Assembly: GCF_001563475.1 (NCBI RefSeq)
Contig: NZ_LPUT01000001.1
Location: 434,001 to 498,000 of the forward strand
Direction: 5' to 3'
Source: Sporosarcina sp. HYO08
GTDB lineage: Bacteria; Bacillota; Bacilli; Bacillales_A; Planococcaceae
Length of the DNA: 64,000 nt
Each line of letters opens with the position of its first letter. Within the stretch, counting starts at the first letter, position 1. Below are positions 39,756 through 48,195 of the stretch, piece after piece. A program made the translations under genes and the position numbers. The notes beneath the pieces are model-generated. The model worked only from the letters and a program-made list of their open reading frames with translations, made no database searches and was not told the origin of the DNA.

Positions 39756-40526
39756 ATGGACAATACAATTATTCAATTAGAAGATGTTAGTTTTAGTTAT
39801 GAACACTCAAGTGTGCTAGAGCATATTTCCTTCCGTGTCAACAAAGGGGAGTTTTGGGCATTAATTGGTCCGAATGGCTCCGGTAAATCAACGCTCCTTA
39901 AAATTGTTTTAGGATTGCTGAAACCATCTGAAGGTCAAGTGAAATTATTTAACACGGATCTGGATATTTTTAAACAGCGTGAGCGTATTGGATTCGTTTC
40001 TCAAAAGGCAAATTCATTTAATTCTGGTTTCCCTGCAACGGTTCTCGAAGTTGTGCGAAGTGGCTTAACGAGAAAAAAAGGGCTATTTAAACGGTTTACG
40101 AAAAAAGATGAAGATCGTGCTATGTATGCACTCGGAATTGTTGGAATGGAGCCGTTTGCTTATCAAAGTATAGGGGAGTTATCGGGCGGGCAACAGCAAC
40201 GCGTTTTTATCGCAAGGGCGCTTGTGAGTAAGCCTGATTTGCTCATTATGGATGAACCGACTGTTGGGATTGACCAGCAAAATGTGGCGTCGTTTTATTC
40301 TATGCTCAATACATTGAATCGTGAGTATGGGATTGCGATTGTTCTCGTAACACATGAAATCGATCTCGTCACAGATTTGGCAACTCACGTTGCCTGCTTA
40401 AATCGTTCGATGCATTTTCATGGCGTACAATCAGACTACAAAAAGTTGGATGACGTTGATATCTCTAAATGGTATGGACATCCGGTGCGCCGCGTTCACC
40501 AACAGACATCGGAGGTGACGGAATGA
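39756..40526 (+). CDS. znuC: zinc ABC transporter ATP-binding protein
   Basis: A 256-residue ABC ATPase of the metal (Mn/Zn) family. Walker A is GPNGSGKST, the signature LSGGQQQRV, Walker B LLIMDEPTVGID and the H-loop LVTHEID. GGAGGGG is 6 nt before the ATG at 39756; an adjacent ATG at 39753 is possible. It is the first gene of a Zur-box operon with znuB and zur, which assigns zinc as the probable substrate. No substrate-binding lipoprotein gene is in the operon, so it must be encoded elsewhere. Confidence 0.88.
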   Translation: MDNTIIQLEDVSFSYEHSSVLEHISFRVNKGEFWALIGPNGSGKSTLLKIVLGLLKPSEGQVKLFNTDLDIFKQRERIGFVSQKANSFNSGFPATVLEVVRSGLTRKKGLFKRFTKKDEDRAMYALGIVGMEPFAYQSIGELSGGQQQRVFIARALVSKPDLLIMDEPTVGIDQQNVASFYSMLNTLNREYGIAIVLVTHEIDLVTDLATHVACLNRSMHFHGVQSDYKKLDDVDISKWYGHPVRRVHQQTSEVTE

Positions 40527-41398
40527 TTCAGGCGCTTCTTTCTTTTGAGTTCTTACAAAATGCATTTCTATCGGGTATTATTATTGGCGTGATCGCGCCT
40601 TTGCTTGGCTTATTCATTGTCGTCAGACGTCTTGCGCTCATCGCTGACGCTTTAAGTCACGTAGCGCTGGCAGGCATTGCGGGCAGCCTTTATTTGAGTC
40701 AACAAGTTTTATTTTTTGCGGCATTGAATCCAGTTTATTTAGGGATTGCGTCTGCTGTTACGGGGTCCTTGCTAATTGAAAAGTTGCGGGGAACTTACCG
40801 GGATTTTGAAGAATTGGCGATTCCGATTATTTTATCGACCGGGATCGGATTGGGTGCGATTTTCATCTCCCTGTCAAAAGGTTTCGGTTCTGATTTAATT
40901 GGTTACTTGTTTGGCTCCGTCTCCGCTGTTAGCCGGCAGGATCTTTGGATTGTGATCTTGATTGCCATCGTGGTTATTGGTTTTATTTACTTCTTCTACA
41001 ATGAATTATTTGCGCTGTCGTTTGATCCTGACTATGCGAAAGTGTCTGGTATTCATGGGCGTGCCATTCAAATTGTTTTTATGATCATCACGGCGCTCGT
41101 TATTGGTGCATCTATGCGGATCGTTGGGATTCTTCTCGTTTCTTCCCTCATGACGATTCCGGTGGCGGCAGCGATCCAGCTTGCAAAAAGCTTTAAAGGG
41201 GCTATGCTTTATTCTATTTTATTCGGTGAAACGGCAGTCATCGCCGGACTTGTACTAGCGTTTTACTTGGATATTGCGCCAGGCGGAACAATTGTCATCA
41301 TTTCAATTGTCATTTTACTACTTGCGCTTGCTTGGAAAACGGTCAAGGACAAGCTGAATGCGTTTGATGTGAAAGGGGAGAGATCATATGACGCTTGA
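40523..41398 (+). CDS. znuB: zinc ABC transporter permease
   Basis: A 291-residue permease of the ABC-3 family with seven to eight predicted membrane segments. Conserved pieces include VVRRLALIADALSHVALAG and the cytoplasmic coupling region VSGIHGRAIQ. The ATG overlaps the znuC stop (ATGA) with GGAGGTGA upstream. The C-terminal end overlaps the zur start by 11 nt. Confidence 0.9.
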   Translation: MIQALLSFEFLQNAFLSGIIIGVIAPLLGLFIVVRRLALIADALSHVALAGIAGSLYLSQQVLFFAALNPVYLGIASAVTGSLLIEKLRGTYRDFEELAIPIILSTGIGLGAIFISLSKGFGSDLIGYLFGSVSAVSRQDLWIVILIAIVVIGFIYFFYNELFALSFDPDYAKVSGIHGRAIQIVFMIITALVIGASMRIVGILLVSSLMTIPVAAAIQLAKSFKGAMLYSILFGETAVIAGLVLAFYLDIAPGGTIVIISIVILLLALAWKTVKDKLNAFDVKGERSYDA

Positions 41399-41801
41399 TG
41401 AGGCGTGGCGAATTTTACGAGAAAATCAGTACAAACGAACGAAGAATCGAGATTCGATTTTACATTTTTTTTCGAAAAATGATCGTTATCTCACGGCATT
41501 GGACATTCGAAACTTTATGGAAAATGAAAACCCCGGTATTAGTTTTGATACCATTTATCGTAATTTAACGACTTTTACGGAACTTGGTATTTTGGAAGAA
41601 ACGGAACTGGGCGGCGAACGGCGTTTTCGCATGCATTGTGATCCGGGTGTCCACCATCATCATTTCATCTGTACATCTTGTGGCAAGACGCGCAACATTC
41701 CACATTGTCCGATGGATATCATTACAGTGCATTTACCGAATCACGAGGTTGAAGGACATAAGTTTGAAATTTACGGTAAATGCCCGACGTGTGTTGCTTG
41801 A
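41388..41801 (+). CDS. zur: Fur-family zinc uptake regulator Zur
   Basis: A 137-residue Fur-family repressor, close to B. subtilis Zur (YqfV). The DNA-binding helix region SFDTIYRNLTTFTELGILEE, the metal-binding DPGVHHHHFICTSCGK and the C-terminal CPTC zinc site are visible. It would sense zinc and repress its own operon through the putative Zur box at 39691. The zur position is conserved with B. subtilis, but there the uptake genes lie elsewhere, so the autoregulated uptake-plus-sensor operon is a local arrangement. Confidence 0.92.
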   Translation: MTLDEAWRILRENQYKRTKNRDSILHFFSKNDRYLTALDIRNFMENENPGISFDTIYRNLTTFTELGILEETELGGERRFRMHCDPGVHHHHFICTSCGKTRNIPHCPMDIITVHLPNHEVEGHKFEIYGKCPTCVA

Positions 41802-41826
41802 TGGATACTTACAATCCAGCGATTGT

Positions 41827-41880
41827 AAAAAAACACTGTGGAAATAACCTTTTGTCAAGGTTTGTCCACAGTGTTTTTTA
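41827..41880. terminator. bidirectional terminator between zur and yqfW
   Basis: AAAAAACACTGTGGA pairs with TCCACAGTGTTTTTT; an inner AACCTT/AAGGTT hairpin caps it. Confidence 0.9.
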
Positions 41881-41910
41881 AATTACATATCAGGTAAAGC
41901 TGCCGCTCGT

Positions 41911-42477
41911 TCAAACAAACAAACGCTTAATTTGCTCGTTTGCTTCAATCCAGTTGTTCACGCGAATGACGCCATTTGGAATCGGTTTTCGATTGTACGG
42001 CGTGTCAAATAAAATGACAGGAATGTCAAGTTCTTCATGAAGATCTACTGCATTGTCATGCTTGTCTTCGAAGAAGGCGTGCACACTAAATTTTTTGGCA
42101 GCTTCGATTTTTTCGTGACTGCCTAGCAGTTCAATATGGTCAAAAGGGATCGCTTCGCGCTTAAACCAATTTACGGTCGTATCCAATACTTCGTTGCCTC
42201 TTGCGGATATATAAAAGAGTTCAAATTGTTTTTGCCATTGATCTAATATTTGTTTCGCTCTTTCTTGCGCCGGAGATGTATCATAGATATGCGCTTCCGC
42301 TTGTTGATACCATTCCCAGAACGTTTGTCGGTCGACATCAAAGGCTTTTGTTAAATCATATTCACGGATATCATCCAATACTAAATTACAACCAAATTGT
42401 TGATTAATATGAGGGAGCAGTGATGTCGGGCATGTTACCGTTCCATCGATGTCGATACCGAATCGGATAGTTCTCAT
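41911..42477 (-). CDS. yqfW: HAD-family nucleotidase (YqfW)
   Basis: A 188-residue HAD-superfamily protein of the 5'(3')-deoxyribonucleotidase/NagD-like group (YqfW). The nucleophile motif is [10 protein letters not shown] (about 6-15), with YISARG (motif II) and [11 protein letters not shown] (motif III/IV). It probably dephosphorylates a nucleotide, but the substrate is unknown. Its start overlaps the ispG stop by 4 nt, so it is translated from the ispG transcript. Confidence 0.82.
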   Translation of the reverse strand: MRTIRFGIDIDGTVTCPTSLLPHINQQFGCNLVLDDIREYDLTKAFDVDRQTFWEWYQQAEAHIYDTSPAQERAKQILDQWQKQFELFYISARGNEVLDTTVNWFKREAIPFDHIELLGSHEKIEAAKKFSVHAFFEDKHDNAVDLHEELDIPVILFDTPYNRKPIPNGVIRVNNWIEANEQIKRLFV

Positions 42478-43598
42478 TCGGCATTCCCGCTTTGTACAAG
42501 CAGCTCCTCTTGCTTTTTCTTTTCAAAATACTCGGCTGCAAGTTTATCAATTTCAATTTTCAGCTCATCTACCATCGTTTCCTCCGGTACTTTTCGAACC
42601 GTTTTACCTTTCATGAACAAAAGACCTTCGCCGCGGGCACCTGCGATCCCGATATCCGCTTCTCTTGCTTCTCCCGGTCCGTTCACGGCACAGCCGAGTA
42701 CAGCAACTTTCAGCGGTGCTTTAATCGTTGAAATGTATTCTTCCACTTCATTGGCAATGGAGATCAAGTCAATTTCAATGCGGCCGCATGTCGGGCACGA
42801 GATTAACGTAGCCGCGTTGGATGAAAGACCGAAGACTTTCAATAGTTCACGTGCCACTTTCACTTCTTCTACCGGATCCGCGCTTAAACTAACACGAAGC
42901 GTATTGCCAATTCCTGCGGATAAAAGCGTTCCAAGTCCAGCAGCACTTTTAATCGATCCTGCAAATTGTGTACCTGATTCTGTAATGCCGAGATGGAGCG
43001 GGTAATCGAATGCAGCAGCAGCCTTTTGATACGCTTCAATCGCCAAGTTCACATCTGAAGCTTTTAAAGAAACAATAATATCATGGAAATCTAAGTCTTC
43101 TAATATTTTAATATGGTGCAATGCACTCTCAACCATACCATCTGCTGTCGGATAGCCGTATTTCTCAAGGATTTTCTTTTCGAGTGAACCTGCGTTAACG
43201 CCAATTCGAATGGGAATCCCTTTTGCTTTCGCCGCATTGACCACGGCTTCTACTTTAGATTGTCTGCCGATATTACCAGGGTTAATCCGAATTTTATCCG
43301 CGCCTTGCTCAATGGCGATTAACGCAAGTTTATAGTCGAAGTGAATATCAACGACGAGCGGGATATTGATCCGTTTTTTAATTTCTCCAATGGAATAAGC
43401 TGCGCGCTCATCCGGACAAGCAACCCGGATAATTTGGCATCCAGCTTCTTCTAAACGCAATATTTCTTGAACGGTTGTTTCGACGTCATGAGTTTTTGTT
43501 GTCGTCATACTTTGGATGAAAAGCTCATCGCTGCCGCCGATCGTGACGTTACCGACTCGGACAGGACGTGTTTTTGATCTGTGTATCATTTCAGTCAT
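42474..43598 (-). CDS. ispG: (E)-4-hydroxy-3-methylbut-2-enyl-diphosphate synthase
   Basis: A 374-residue IspG (GcpE), the penultimate enzyme of the MEP isoprenoid pathway. The TIM-barrel half starts with [16 protein letters not shown] and contains [10 protein letters not shown] and RINPGNIG; the C-terminal cluster-binding half has ISCPTCGR and [12 protein letters not shown], with the expected cysteines. AAGGAGAG precedes the ATG. It sits upstream of yqfW on the minus strand, and ispH is in the same window. Confidence 0.96.
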   Translation of the reverse strand: MTEMIHRSKTRPVRVGNVTIGGSDELFIQSMTTTKTHDVETTVQEILRLEEAGCQIIRVACPDERAAYSIGEIKKRINIPLVVDIHFDYKLALIAIEQGADKIRINPGNIGRQSKVEAVVNAAKAKGIPIRIGVNAGSLEKKILEKYGYPTADGMVESALHHIKILEDLDFHDIIVSLKASDVNLAIEAYQKAAAAFDYPLHLGITESGTQFAGSIKSAAGLGTLLSAGIGNTLRVSLSADPVEEVKVARELLKVFGLSSNAATLISCPTCGRIEIDLISIANEVEEYISTIKAPLKVAVLGCAVNGPGEAREADIGIAGARGEGLLFMKGKTVRKVPEETMVDELKIEIDKLAAEYFEKKKQEELLVQSGNAE

Positions 43599-43698
43599 TT
43601 TTTTCTCTCCTTATTCCACCATAGAACGAATAGAACTCGTTGCTCTTTTCTATTTTAGCAATCATTTGAATGAAAAGACAAGGGACATTCCTTCTTGG

Positions 43699-44031
43699 TT
43701 AAGGTTTACATTGCTCTGTAGTATGACGGGAAAGTGGGATGTAAAGTTGCTGACCGCCAATAATGGTCTGATTTTGAACATGTGGATTTAACTTGTAAAA
43801 CGCGGATAACCGTTCCATAAAATTCAATTCTGGATCCGGATACATGGCAAATAAACTTTCAATCGTATCGCCAGGGATTGTCGTTACCGTAATGGAAGGC
43901 ATTTCTTCCGTCTCATTACACGGAATTGGTTGTTTTGTAAATGAAGCAAGTGGGATTGTCCCTTCTGCAAAATCCATTCGAACAAAATGGATGAGGATAA
44001 ATAATACGATTGCTAGTATGAATATTCTCAT
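43699..44031 (-). CDS. yqfZ: small membrane-anchored LysM-like protein (YqfZ)
   Basis: A 110-residue protein with an N-terminal membrane anchor (MRIFILAIVLFILIHFV) and an extracytoplasmic LysM-like module (PGDTIESLFAMYPDPEL ... LNPHVQNQTIIGGQQLYIPL). LysM modules bind peptidoglycan. The start at 44031 is chosen because AAGGGGGCG lies just upstream; a frame extending to 44082 has no SD. It matches B. subtilis YqfZ by position. Function unknown, probably cell-wall associated. Confidence 0.75.
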   Translation of the reverse strand: MRIFILAIVLFILIHFVRMDFAEGTIPLASFTKQPIPCNETEEMPSITVTTIPGDTIESLFAMYPDPELNFMERLSAFYKLNPHVQNQTIIGGQQLYIPLSRHTTEQCKP

Positions 44032-44078
44032 AGTAAAACGCCCCCTTCCGACACTATATGTGCGAAAGGGGGAAGTAT

Positions 44079-44582
44079 TCATCTTGCCGTTTTTGGATAG
44101 TACCTAGCAGCCGCCGCAATGTAGGCGATATGGACAATAGAAGTGAGAACGAGACTGTAAGGTTTGATCAATGGAAAGAAATCGAAAAAAAATGTCAACA
44201 AAATTGGGACTGTCATCGAAATGGCGCTCGTCCGCCATATAAAACGGTAATCGTCTCGCCGTTTCATCATTTTAAGCAGTAAAACGCCGATATAGGCGAA
44301 TAGACAAATACGGACAAAGATGTAAAAAGTACTGATCACTAGTTGAAAAATAAATGCGATCGGATAAACAAGTCCGCCAATCGATTGACTATATTCCATT
44401 AATTCCGGGGAAGCTTCGAACAAGACCGCATCTCCAACCGTAAAGCGAATAAATGATATAAGCGTAAAAAGGGTCACAAATCCAAAAGTGTATTGAAATA
44501 CTTTTCCGATGGATAATAAACGAAATGCCGCGAGCTTTTTCGGTTCGTAAAGAGAAGCTTTGAATACTTGGTGCAATTTCAT
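44079..44582 (-). CDS. yqgB: DUF1189 membrane protein (YqgB)
   Basis: A 167-residue membrane protein with four predicted membrane segments (about 30-48, 70-95, 112-128, 135-150). The N-terminal FKASLYEPKKLAAFR block is typical of DUF1189, and the position fits B. subtilis YqgB. The ATG at 44582 follows AAGGAGGTG on the minus strand. It is the first gene of the minus-strand group yqgB-yqfZ-ispG-yqfW. No function is known. Confidence 0.75.
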   Translation of the reverse strand: MKLHQVFKASLYEPKKLAAFRLLSIGKVFQYTFGFVTLFTLISFIRFTVGDAVLFEASPELMEYSQSIGGLVYPIAFIFQLVISTFYIFVRICLFAYIGVLLLKMMKRRDDYRFIWRTSAISMTVPILLTFFFDFFPLIKPYSLVLTSIVHIAYIAAAARYYPKTAR

Positions 44583-44668
44583 CACCACACCTCCTTGGCT
44601 ATGTCCAGTCTATCATTTTCAACTTCAGACTAAATTCGACAAAATAATGACAAATAGGATAATTGAAT

Positions 44669-44718
44669 TGTAAAGGCAATGTAAAGATTTGGGTATAAGT
44701 ATTTACAATTTCTTAACA
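44669..44718. promoter_or_regulatory. paired PhoP-like direct repeats
   Basis: TGTAAA at 44669-44674 and 44680-44685 (TTTACA on the minus strand, 5-bp gap) is followed by TTTACA at 44702-44707 and TTAACA at 44713-44718 (5-bp gap). Each pair has the 11-bp period of the Bacillus PhoP TTHACA repeats. TTTACA-18-CATAAT could also act as the core promoter of the downstream phosphate transporter gene. Confidence 0.55.
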
Positions 44719-44772
44719 TTATCGACATAATAAAGACGCGAAATTAGAAATATGATGGGGGTAGACTGAAGA

Positions 44773-46404
44773 ATGGAAGTAAACTGGCAGGAAATGCTGT
44801 TCCAGTTTCTAGGTGGACTAGGAATCTTTTTATTTTCGATCAAGTATATGGGAGACGGCCTTCAAAAAGCGGCAGGTGATCGACTGCGCGCCATTCTTGA
44901 TCGGTTCACGACCAACCCGTTCATGGGTGTACTCGTTGGAATTATCGTCACGGTATTAATTCAGTCGAGTTCTGGAACAACCGTCATCACGGTAGGGCTT
45001 GTAAGTGCCGGTTTTATGACGCTCAGGCAAGCAATTGGTGTCATTATGGGTGCCAATATTGGAACGACAGTTACGGCCTTCATCATTGGACTTGATGTAG
45101 GTGCATATGCATTGCCGATTATGGCGATTGGTGCGTTTCTTATTTTCTTTATTAAAAAGAGTGCGATCAAAAACCTTGGAGAAGTCATTTTTGGCTTCGG
45201 TGGATTATTTTTAGGACTGGAATTAATGAGCGGTGGGATGAAACCGCTTCGGGAGCTCGATGTATTTACTGAACTTACGATTTCAATGAGTGACAATCCA
45301 ATCCTTGGTGTCATCGTTGGGACAGTTTTTACATTAATCGTCCAAAGCTCCAGTGCGACAGTCGGGATTTTGCAAGGTTTGTACGCAGAGAACCTTGTAG
45401 ATATTCATGCGGCCTTGCCAATTTTGTTTGGGGATAATATTGGAACAACAATCACAGCAGTTCTTGCCTCTATCGGCGCATCAGTTGCGGCGAAGCGAGC
45501 AGCTGCTACGCACGTTCTTTTTAATGTTGTTGGATCTGCCATTTTCTTATTGCTTCTTGCTCCTTTTAGCGCCTATGTCATTTGGATCGCTGACATATTG
45601 GCATTAGAGAGCAAAATGCAAATTGCATTTGCGCACGGCACGTTTAACGTAGCCAATACAATTATTCAGTTTCCGCTCATTGGGATTTGGGCCATGCTTG
45701 TCACGAAGCTAATCCCCGGGGAAGATGTTACAATTGAATACAAGCCAAAGCATTTGGACAGGCATTTTATCGATCAATCGCCAGCAGTTGCGCTTGGACA
45801 AGCAAAAGCTGAAATTGTGCGCATGGGTGAATTTAGCGTACAAGGTCTCTCTGAATCATACGAATATGTAAAAAATGGCAATAAAAAGCATGCCGAAATG
45901 GCTTATCAAATTGAAGATGCCATTAATAATTTGGATCGTAAAATAACAGATTATCTTGTGGAATTGTCAGCTGTAGGTATTTCTCCGCAAGAGTCTGCCC
46001 GCCATAGTATGCTAGTGGATGCCGTTCGGGATATTGAACGAATTGGCGACCATTTTGAAAATATTATTGAACTGACTGATTATCGTGAAACGAATCGTGT
46101 AAAGTTAACGCCAGATGCGTTAAATGACTTGTCGGAAATGTTCACGTTAACGATTGAAACAGTTAACAAAGCGGTAGAGGCGCTGAATACGAATGATTTG
46201 AAATTGGCGCGTTCTGTTGCAGAGCAAGAAGTACTCATTGACCGGATGGAACGGAAATTTAGAAAAAACCATATTCTGCGTTTGAATGAAGGTTCCTGTA
46301 GTGCGCAGGGTGGGATGGTTTTCGTTGATATTGTTTCCAATTTGGAACGAATCGGTGACCATGCAGTGAACATTGCAGAAGCGATTTTAGGTAAACGTGT
46401 GTAA
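44773..46404 (+). CDS. Na/Pi cotransporter with PhoU-like domain
   Basis: A 543-residue NptA/YjbB-type sodium:phosphate cotransporter. The membrane half (about 1-310) has the duplicated QSSS signature (IQSSSGTTVITVG and VQSSSATVGILQG) and GANIGTTVTA / GDNIGTTITA repeats; the C-terminal half (about 335-540) is a PhoU-like four-helix domain with DIERIGDHFENI and LERIGDHAVNIAEA. The PhoP-like sites upstream suggest induction by phosphate starvation. B. subtilis has a similar protein (YqeW) near rpsU rather than here. The GGGGG SD is about 11 nt upstream of the ATG. Confidence 0.9.
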   Translation: MEVNWQEMLFQFLGGLGIFLFSIKYMGDGLQKAAGDRLRAILDRFTTNPFMGVLVGIIVTVLIQSSSGTTVITVGLVSAGFMTLRQAIGVIMGANIGTTVTAFIIGLDVGAYALPIMAIGAFLIFFIKKSAIKNLGEVIFGFGGLFLGLELMSGGMKPLRELDVFTELTISMSDNPILGVIVGTVFTLIVQSSSATVGILQGLYAENLVDIHAALPILFGDNIGTTITAVLASIGASVAAKRAAATHVLFNVVGSAIFLLLLAPFSAYVIWIADILALESKMQIAFAHGTFNVANTIIQFPLIGIWAMLVTKLIPGEDVTIEYKPKHLDRHFIDQSPAVALGQAKAEIVRMGEFSVQGLSESYEYVKNGNKKHAEMAYQIEDAINNLDRKITDYLVELSAVGISPQESARHSMLVDAVRDIERIGDHFENIIELTDYRETNRVKLTPDALNDLSEMFTLTIETVNKAVEALNTNDLKLARSVAEQEVLIDRMERKFRKNHILRLNEGSCSAQGGMVFVDIVSNLERIGDHAVNIAEAILGKRV

Positions 46405-46420
46405 TTATAAACTAATAGAA

Positions 46421-46453
46421 GATCCCAATCACAATTGTTGATTGGGATTTTTC
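46421..46453 (+). terminator. terminator of Na/Pi cotransporter gene
   Basis: GATCCCAATCA pairs with TTGATTGGGATTTTT with a six-base loop. Confidence 0.85.
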
Positions 46454-46501
46454 GCATATGATAAGCTAAATACCTATTGAATAAAACCTGGAGGAAGGAA
46501 T

Positions 46502-46984
46502 ATGGAAATTATTGCTTGGGTTGTTGCTGGAATTCTTTTTGTGATTGCGTTTGCTGGTCTTATTTACCCGATCATTCCTTCGGCGCTTTTCATTTTTGCC
46601 GGGTTTCTTTTATTCGGCTTCATCCATACCTTTGAAGGGATGGACGTCTTGTTTTGGATCATTCAAATTTTGTTTATCGCTTTATTATTTGGCGCAGACA
46701 CACTTTCCAACCTCGTCGGGGTGAAAAAGTTCGGCGGCTCAAAGGCAGGGATGTGGGGAAGCACAATTGGTCTGCTTATTGGTCCATTTGTCATCCCAGT
46801 GGCTGGGATTTTACTCGGTCCTTTTATCGGTGCGGTCGCCGCGGAGGCGCTCGTGTCAAAGTCTGGGATCAAGCAATCCTTAAAAACCGGGGTTGGATCG
46901 CTCGTCGGTTTTTTAACATCGATTGTCACAAAAGGCGTTTTAATGGCAGTCATGATCGTCCTTTTTATTGTTTTTGTGAAATAA
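46502..46984 (+). CDS. yqgC: DUF456 membrane protein (YqgC)
   Basis: A 160-residue, very hydrophobic glycine-rich membrane protein with about four to five membrane segments. The LIYPIIPSALFIFAGFLL and GFVIP-like (here GPFVIPVAGILLGPFIGA) repeats are typical of DUF456. It matches the position of B. subtilis YqgC next to sodA. CTGGAGGAAGG is the SD. Function unknown. Confidence 0.78.
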   Translation: MEIIAWVVAGILFVIAFAGLIYPIIPSALFIFAGFLLFGFIHTFEGMDVLFWIIQILFIALLFGADTLSNLVGVKKFGGSKAGMWGSTIGLLIGPFVIPVAGILLGPFIGAVAAEALVSKSGIKQSLKTGVGSLVGFLTSIVTKGVLMAVMIVLFIVFVK

Positions 46985-47007
46985 ATGAGAAGTATAATCC
47001 ATATTAA

Positions 47008-47036
47008 TTGAACAGTCGTACTAATTTTGCTACTGT
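47008..47036 (+). promoter_or_regulatory. candidate sodA promoter
   Basis: TTGAAC at 47008-47013 and TACTGT at 47031-47036 are 17 bp apart upstream of sodA. Confidence 0.45.
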
Positions 47037-47082
47037 TAAATATGAAGTAGGTTTACTATCTATCTAGGAGGAATATACAAAC

Positions 47083-47685
47083 ATGGCTTACAAACTACCA
47101 GAACTCCCTTACGCATACGATGCGTTGGAGCCGCATTTCGACAAAGAGACGATGAATATTCATCACACGAAACACCACAACACATATGTAACAAACTTAA
47201 ACAATGCACTTGAAGGTAACGAAGAACTTCTTGCAAAATCTGTAGAAGATCTCATTGCTGATCTTGACGCTGTTCCTGAAGCAGCACGCACGGCAGTCCG
47301 CAATAACGGCGGTGGACACGCTAACCATACGTTATTCTGGGAAATTCTTTCACCAAATGGCGGCGGCGAGCCAACAGGTGCACTAGCGGATGCAATCAAC
47401 AGCAAATTTGGCAGCTTCGATGCATTCAAAGAAGAATTTGCTAAAGCTGGCGCTACGCGTTTCGGTTCAGGCTGGGCATGGCTTGTATTGAATAACGGTG
47501 GGCTTGAAGTTATGTCTACACCAAACCAAGACTCTCCAATCATGGAAGGAAAAACACCACTTCTAGGCCTTGACGTTTGGGAGCACGCTTATTACCTCAA
47601 CTACCAAAACCGTCGTCCAGACTATATCGCAGCATTCTGGAACGTAGTAAACTGGGACGAAGTAGCAAAACGCTACGGCAAATAA
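47083..47685 (+). CDS. sodA: superoxide dismutase [Mn]
   Basis: A 200-residue Mn/Fe superoxide dismutase. The four metal ligands are H27, H82, D164 and H168 by my count (in [20 protein letters not shown] and [12 protein letters not shown]). The GGxxxxxxQD-type specificity segment reads TPNQDSP, consistent with manganese. TAGGAGG precedes the ATG. It is probably monocistronic, followed by a perfect 21-bp stem. Confidence 0.97.
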   Translation: MAYKLPELPYAYDALEPHFDKETMNIHHTKHHNTYVTNLNNALEGNEELLAKSVEDLIADLDAVPEAARTAVRNNGGGHANHTLFWEILSPNGGGEPTGALADAINSKFGSFDAFKEEFAKAGATRFGSGWAWLVLNNGGLEVMSTPNQDSPIMEGKTPLLGLDVWEHAYYLNYQNRRPDYIAAFWNVVNWDEVAKRYGK

Positions 47686-47730
47686 TTAAATTAAATCGGC
47701 AGGGGGTTACCCCCTGCCGATTTAATTTAA
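47686..47730 (+). terminator. perfect 21-bp stem after sodA
   Basis: The arms 47686-47706 and 47710-47730 are fully complementary, with a three-base TTA loop; the G/C core is CGGCAGGGGG/CCCCCTGCCG. There is no T-run, so it may end transcription, stabilise the sodA 3' end or belong to the repeat that follows. Confidence 0.7.
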
Positions 47731-47880
47731 GCCTCCGGCGGATGTCACAGATTTTGAAAGGAGTTAATGTAGGAGGCAACCTAAGTTCGCCGCGTCCTGC
47801 GGCAACGGTTGCATGACCAACATCCTGTTGGCCTCAAGCGCAATTCAAAATCTGGACGCAATCACGCCAAGGCGTGATTG
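47728..47880 (+). ncRNA. Bacillaceae-1-like RNA element, copy 2
   Basis: Two micro-hairpins GCCGC-GTCCT-GCGGC (47789-47803) and CCAAC-ATCCT-GTTGG (47817-47831) have RUCCU loops. The first is enclosed by GCAACC/GGTTGC (47776-47781, 47807-47812). A long helix CAGATTTTGAA/TTCAAAATCTG closes the element, and the palindrome CAATCACGCC/GGCGTGATTG ends it at 47859-47880. Every helix covaries with copy 1. It occupies much of the gene-free stretch 47686-48195. Confidence 0.8.
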
Positions 47881-47892
47881 ATTCGAAACCTA

Positions 47893-47912
47893 GCACATAT
47901 CTTGCACGTCAA
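47893..47912 (+). repeat. 20-bp direct repeat, left copy
   Basis: GCACATATCTTGCACGTCAA recurs exactly at 48106-48125, 213 bp away. The right copy is the 5' part of a working terminator; the left copy has a degenerate 3' arm. Confidence 0.85.
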
Positions 47913-47923
47913 TATATATGCCT

Positions 47924-47967
47924 AGAGTGTAGACAAAGTTGTTTTCACTTTGTCTACACTCTTTTTA
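47924..47967 (+). terminator. strong intrinsic terminator
   Basis: AGAGTGTAGACAAAGT pairs perfectly with ACTTTGTCTACACTCT, followed by TTTTTA. Confidence 0.88.
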
Positions 47968-47979
47968 TTAGGTAAAACT

Positions 47980-48105
47980 CCAGCCTGCTTGAAAACGCTT
48001 GTCAGCCTAGGCGCGAAGTCGAGCGAAGACGCGAATAGAACTAGAGTTCATGAGCGGACGAGCGAGACGAGCAACGACGGATGCGAGCGTTTGTCAACAG
48101 GCTGG
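47980..48105. repeat. 126-bp element with imperfect terminal inverted repeats
   Basis: The ends CCAGCCTGCTTGAAAACGCT (47980-47999) and the reverse complement of 48086-48105 match in 16 of 20 positions. The inside has GAGCGA/GACGAGC-rich sequence and no coding potential. It lies between two terminators, like a MITE or a large hairpin RNA. Confidence 0.55.
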
Positions 48106-48140
48106 GCACATATCTTGCACGTCAAGATATGTGCTTTTTC
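48106..48140 (+). terminator. intrinsic terminator upstream of pbpA
   Basis: GCACATATCTTG pairs with CAAGATATGTGC, loop CACGT, followed by TTTTTC. Confidence 0.85.
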
Positions 48141-48195
48141 ATTACATAATGTTATAATTCTAGTTGGCAAATGACGAGGAAGGGAGGAACTAAGA

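Noticed and set aside
47577-47816. Frames crossing the sodA end and the RNA element
   Set aside because: They are out of phase with sodA and driven by the palindromes; no start signal.
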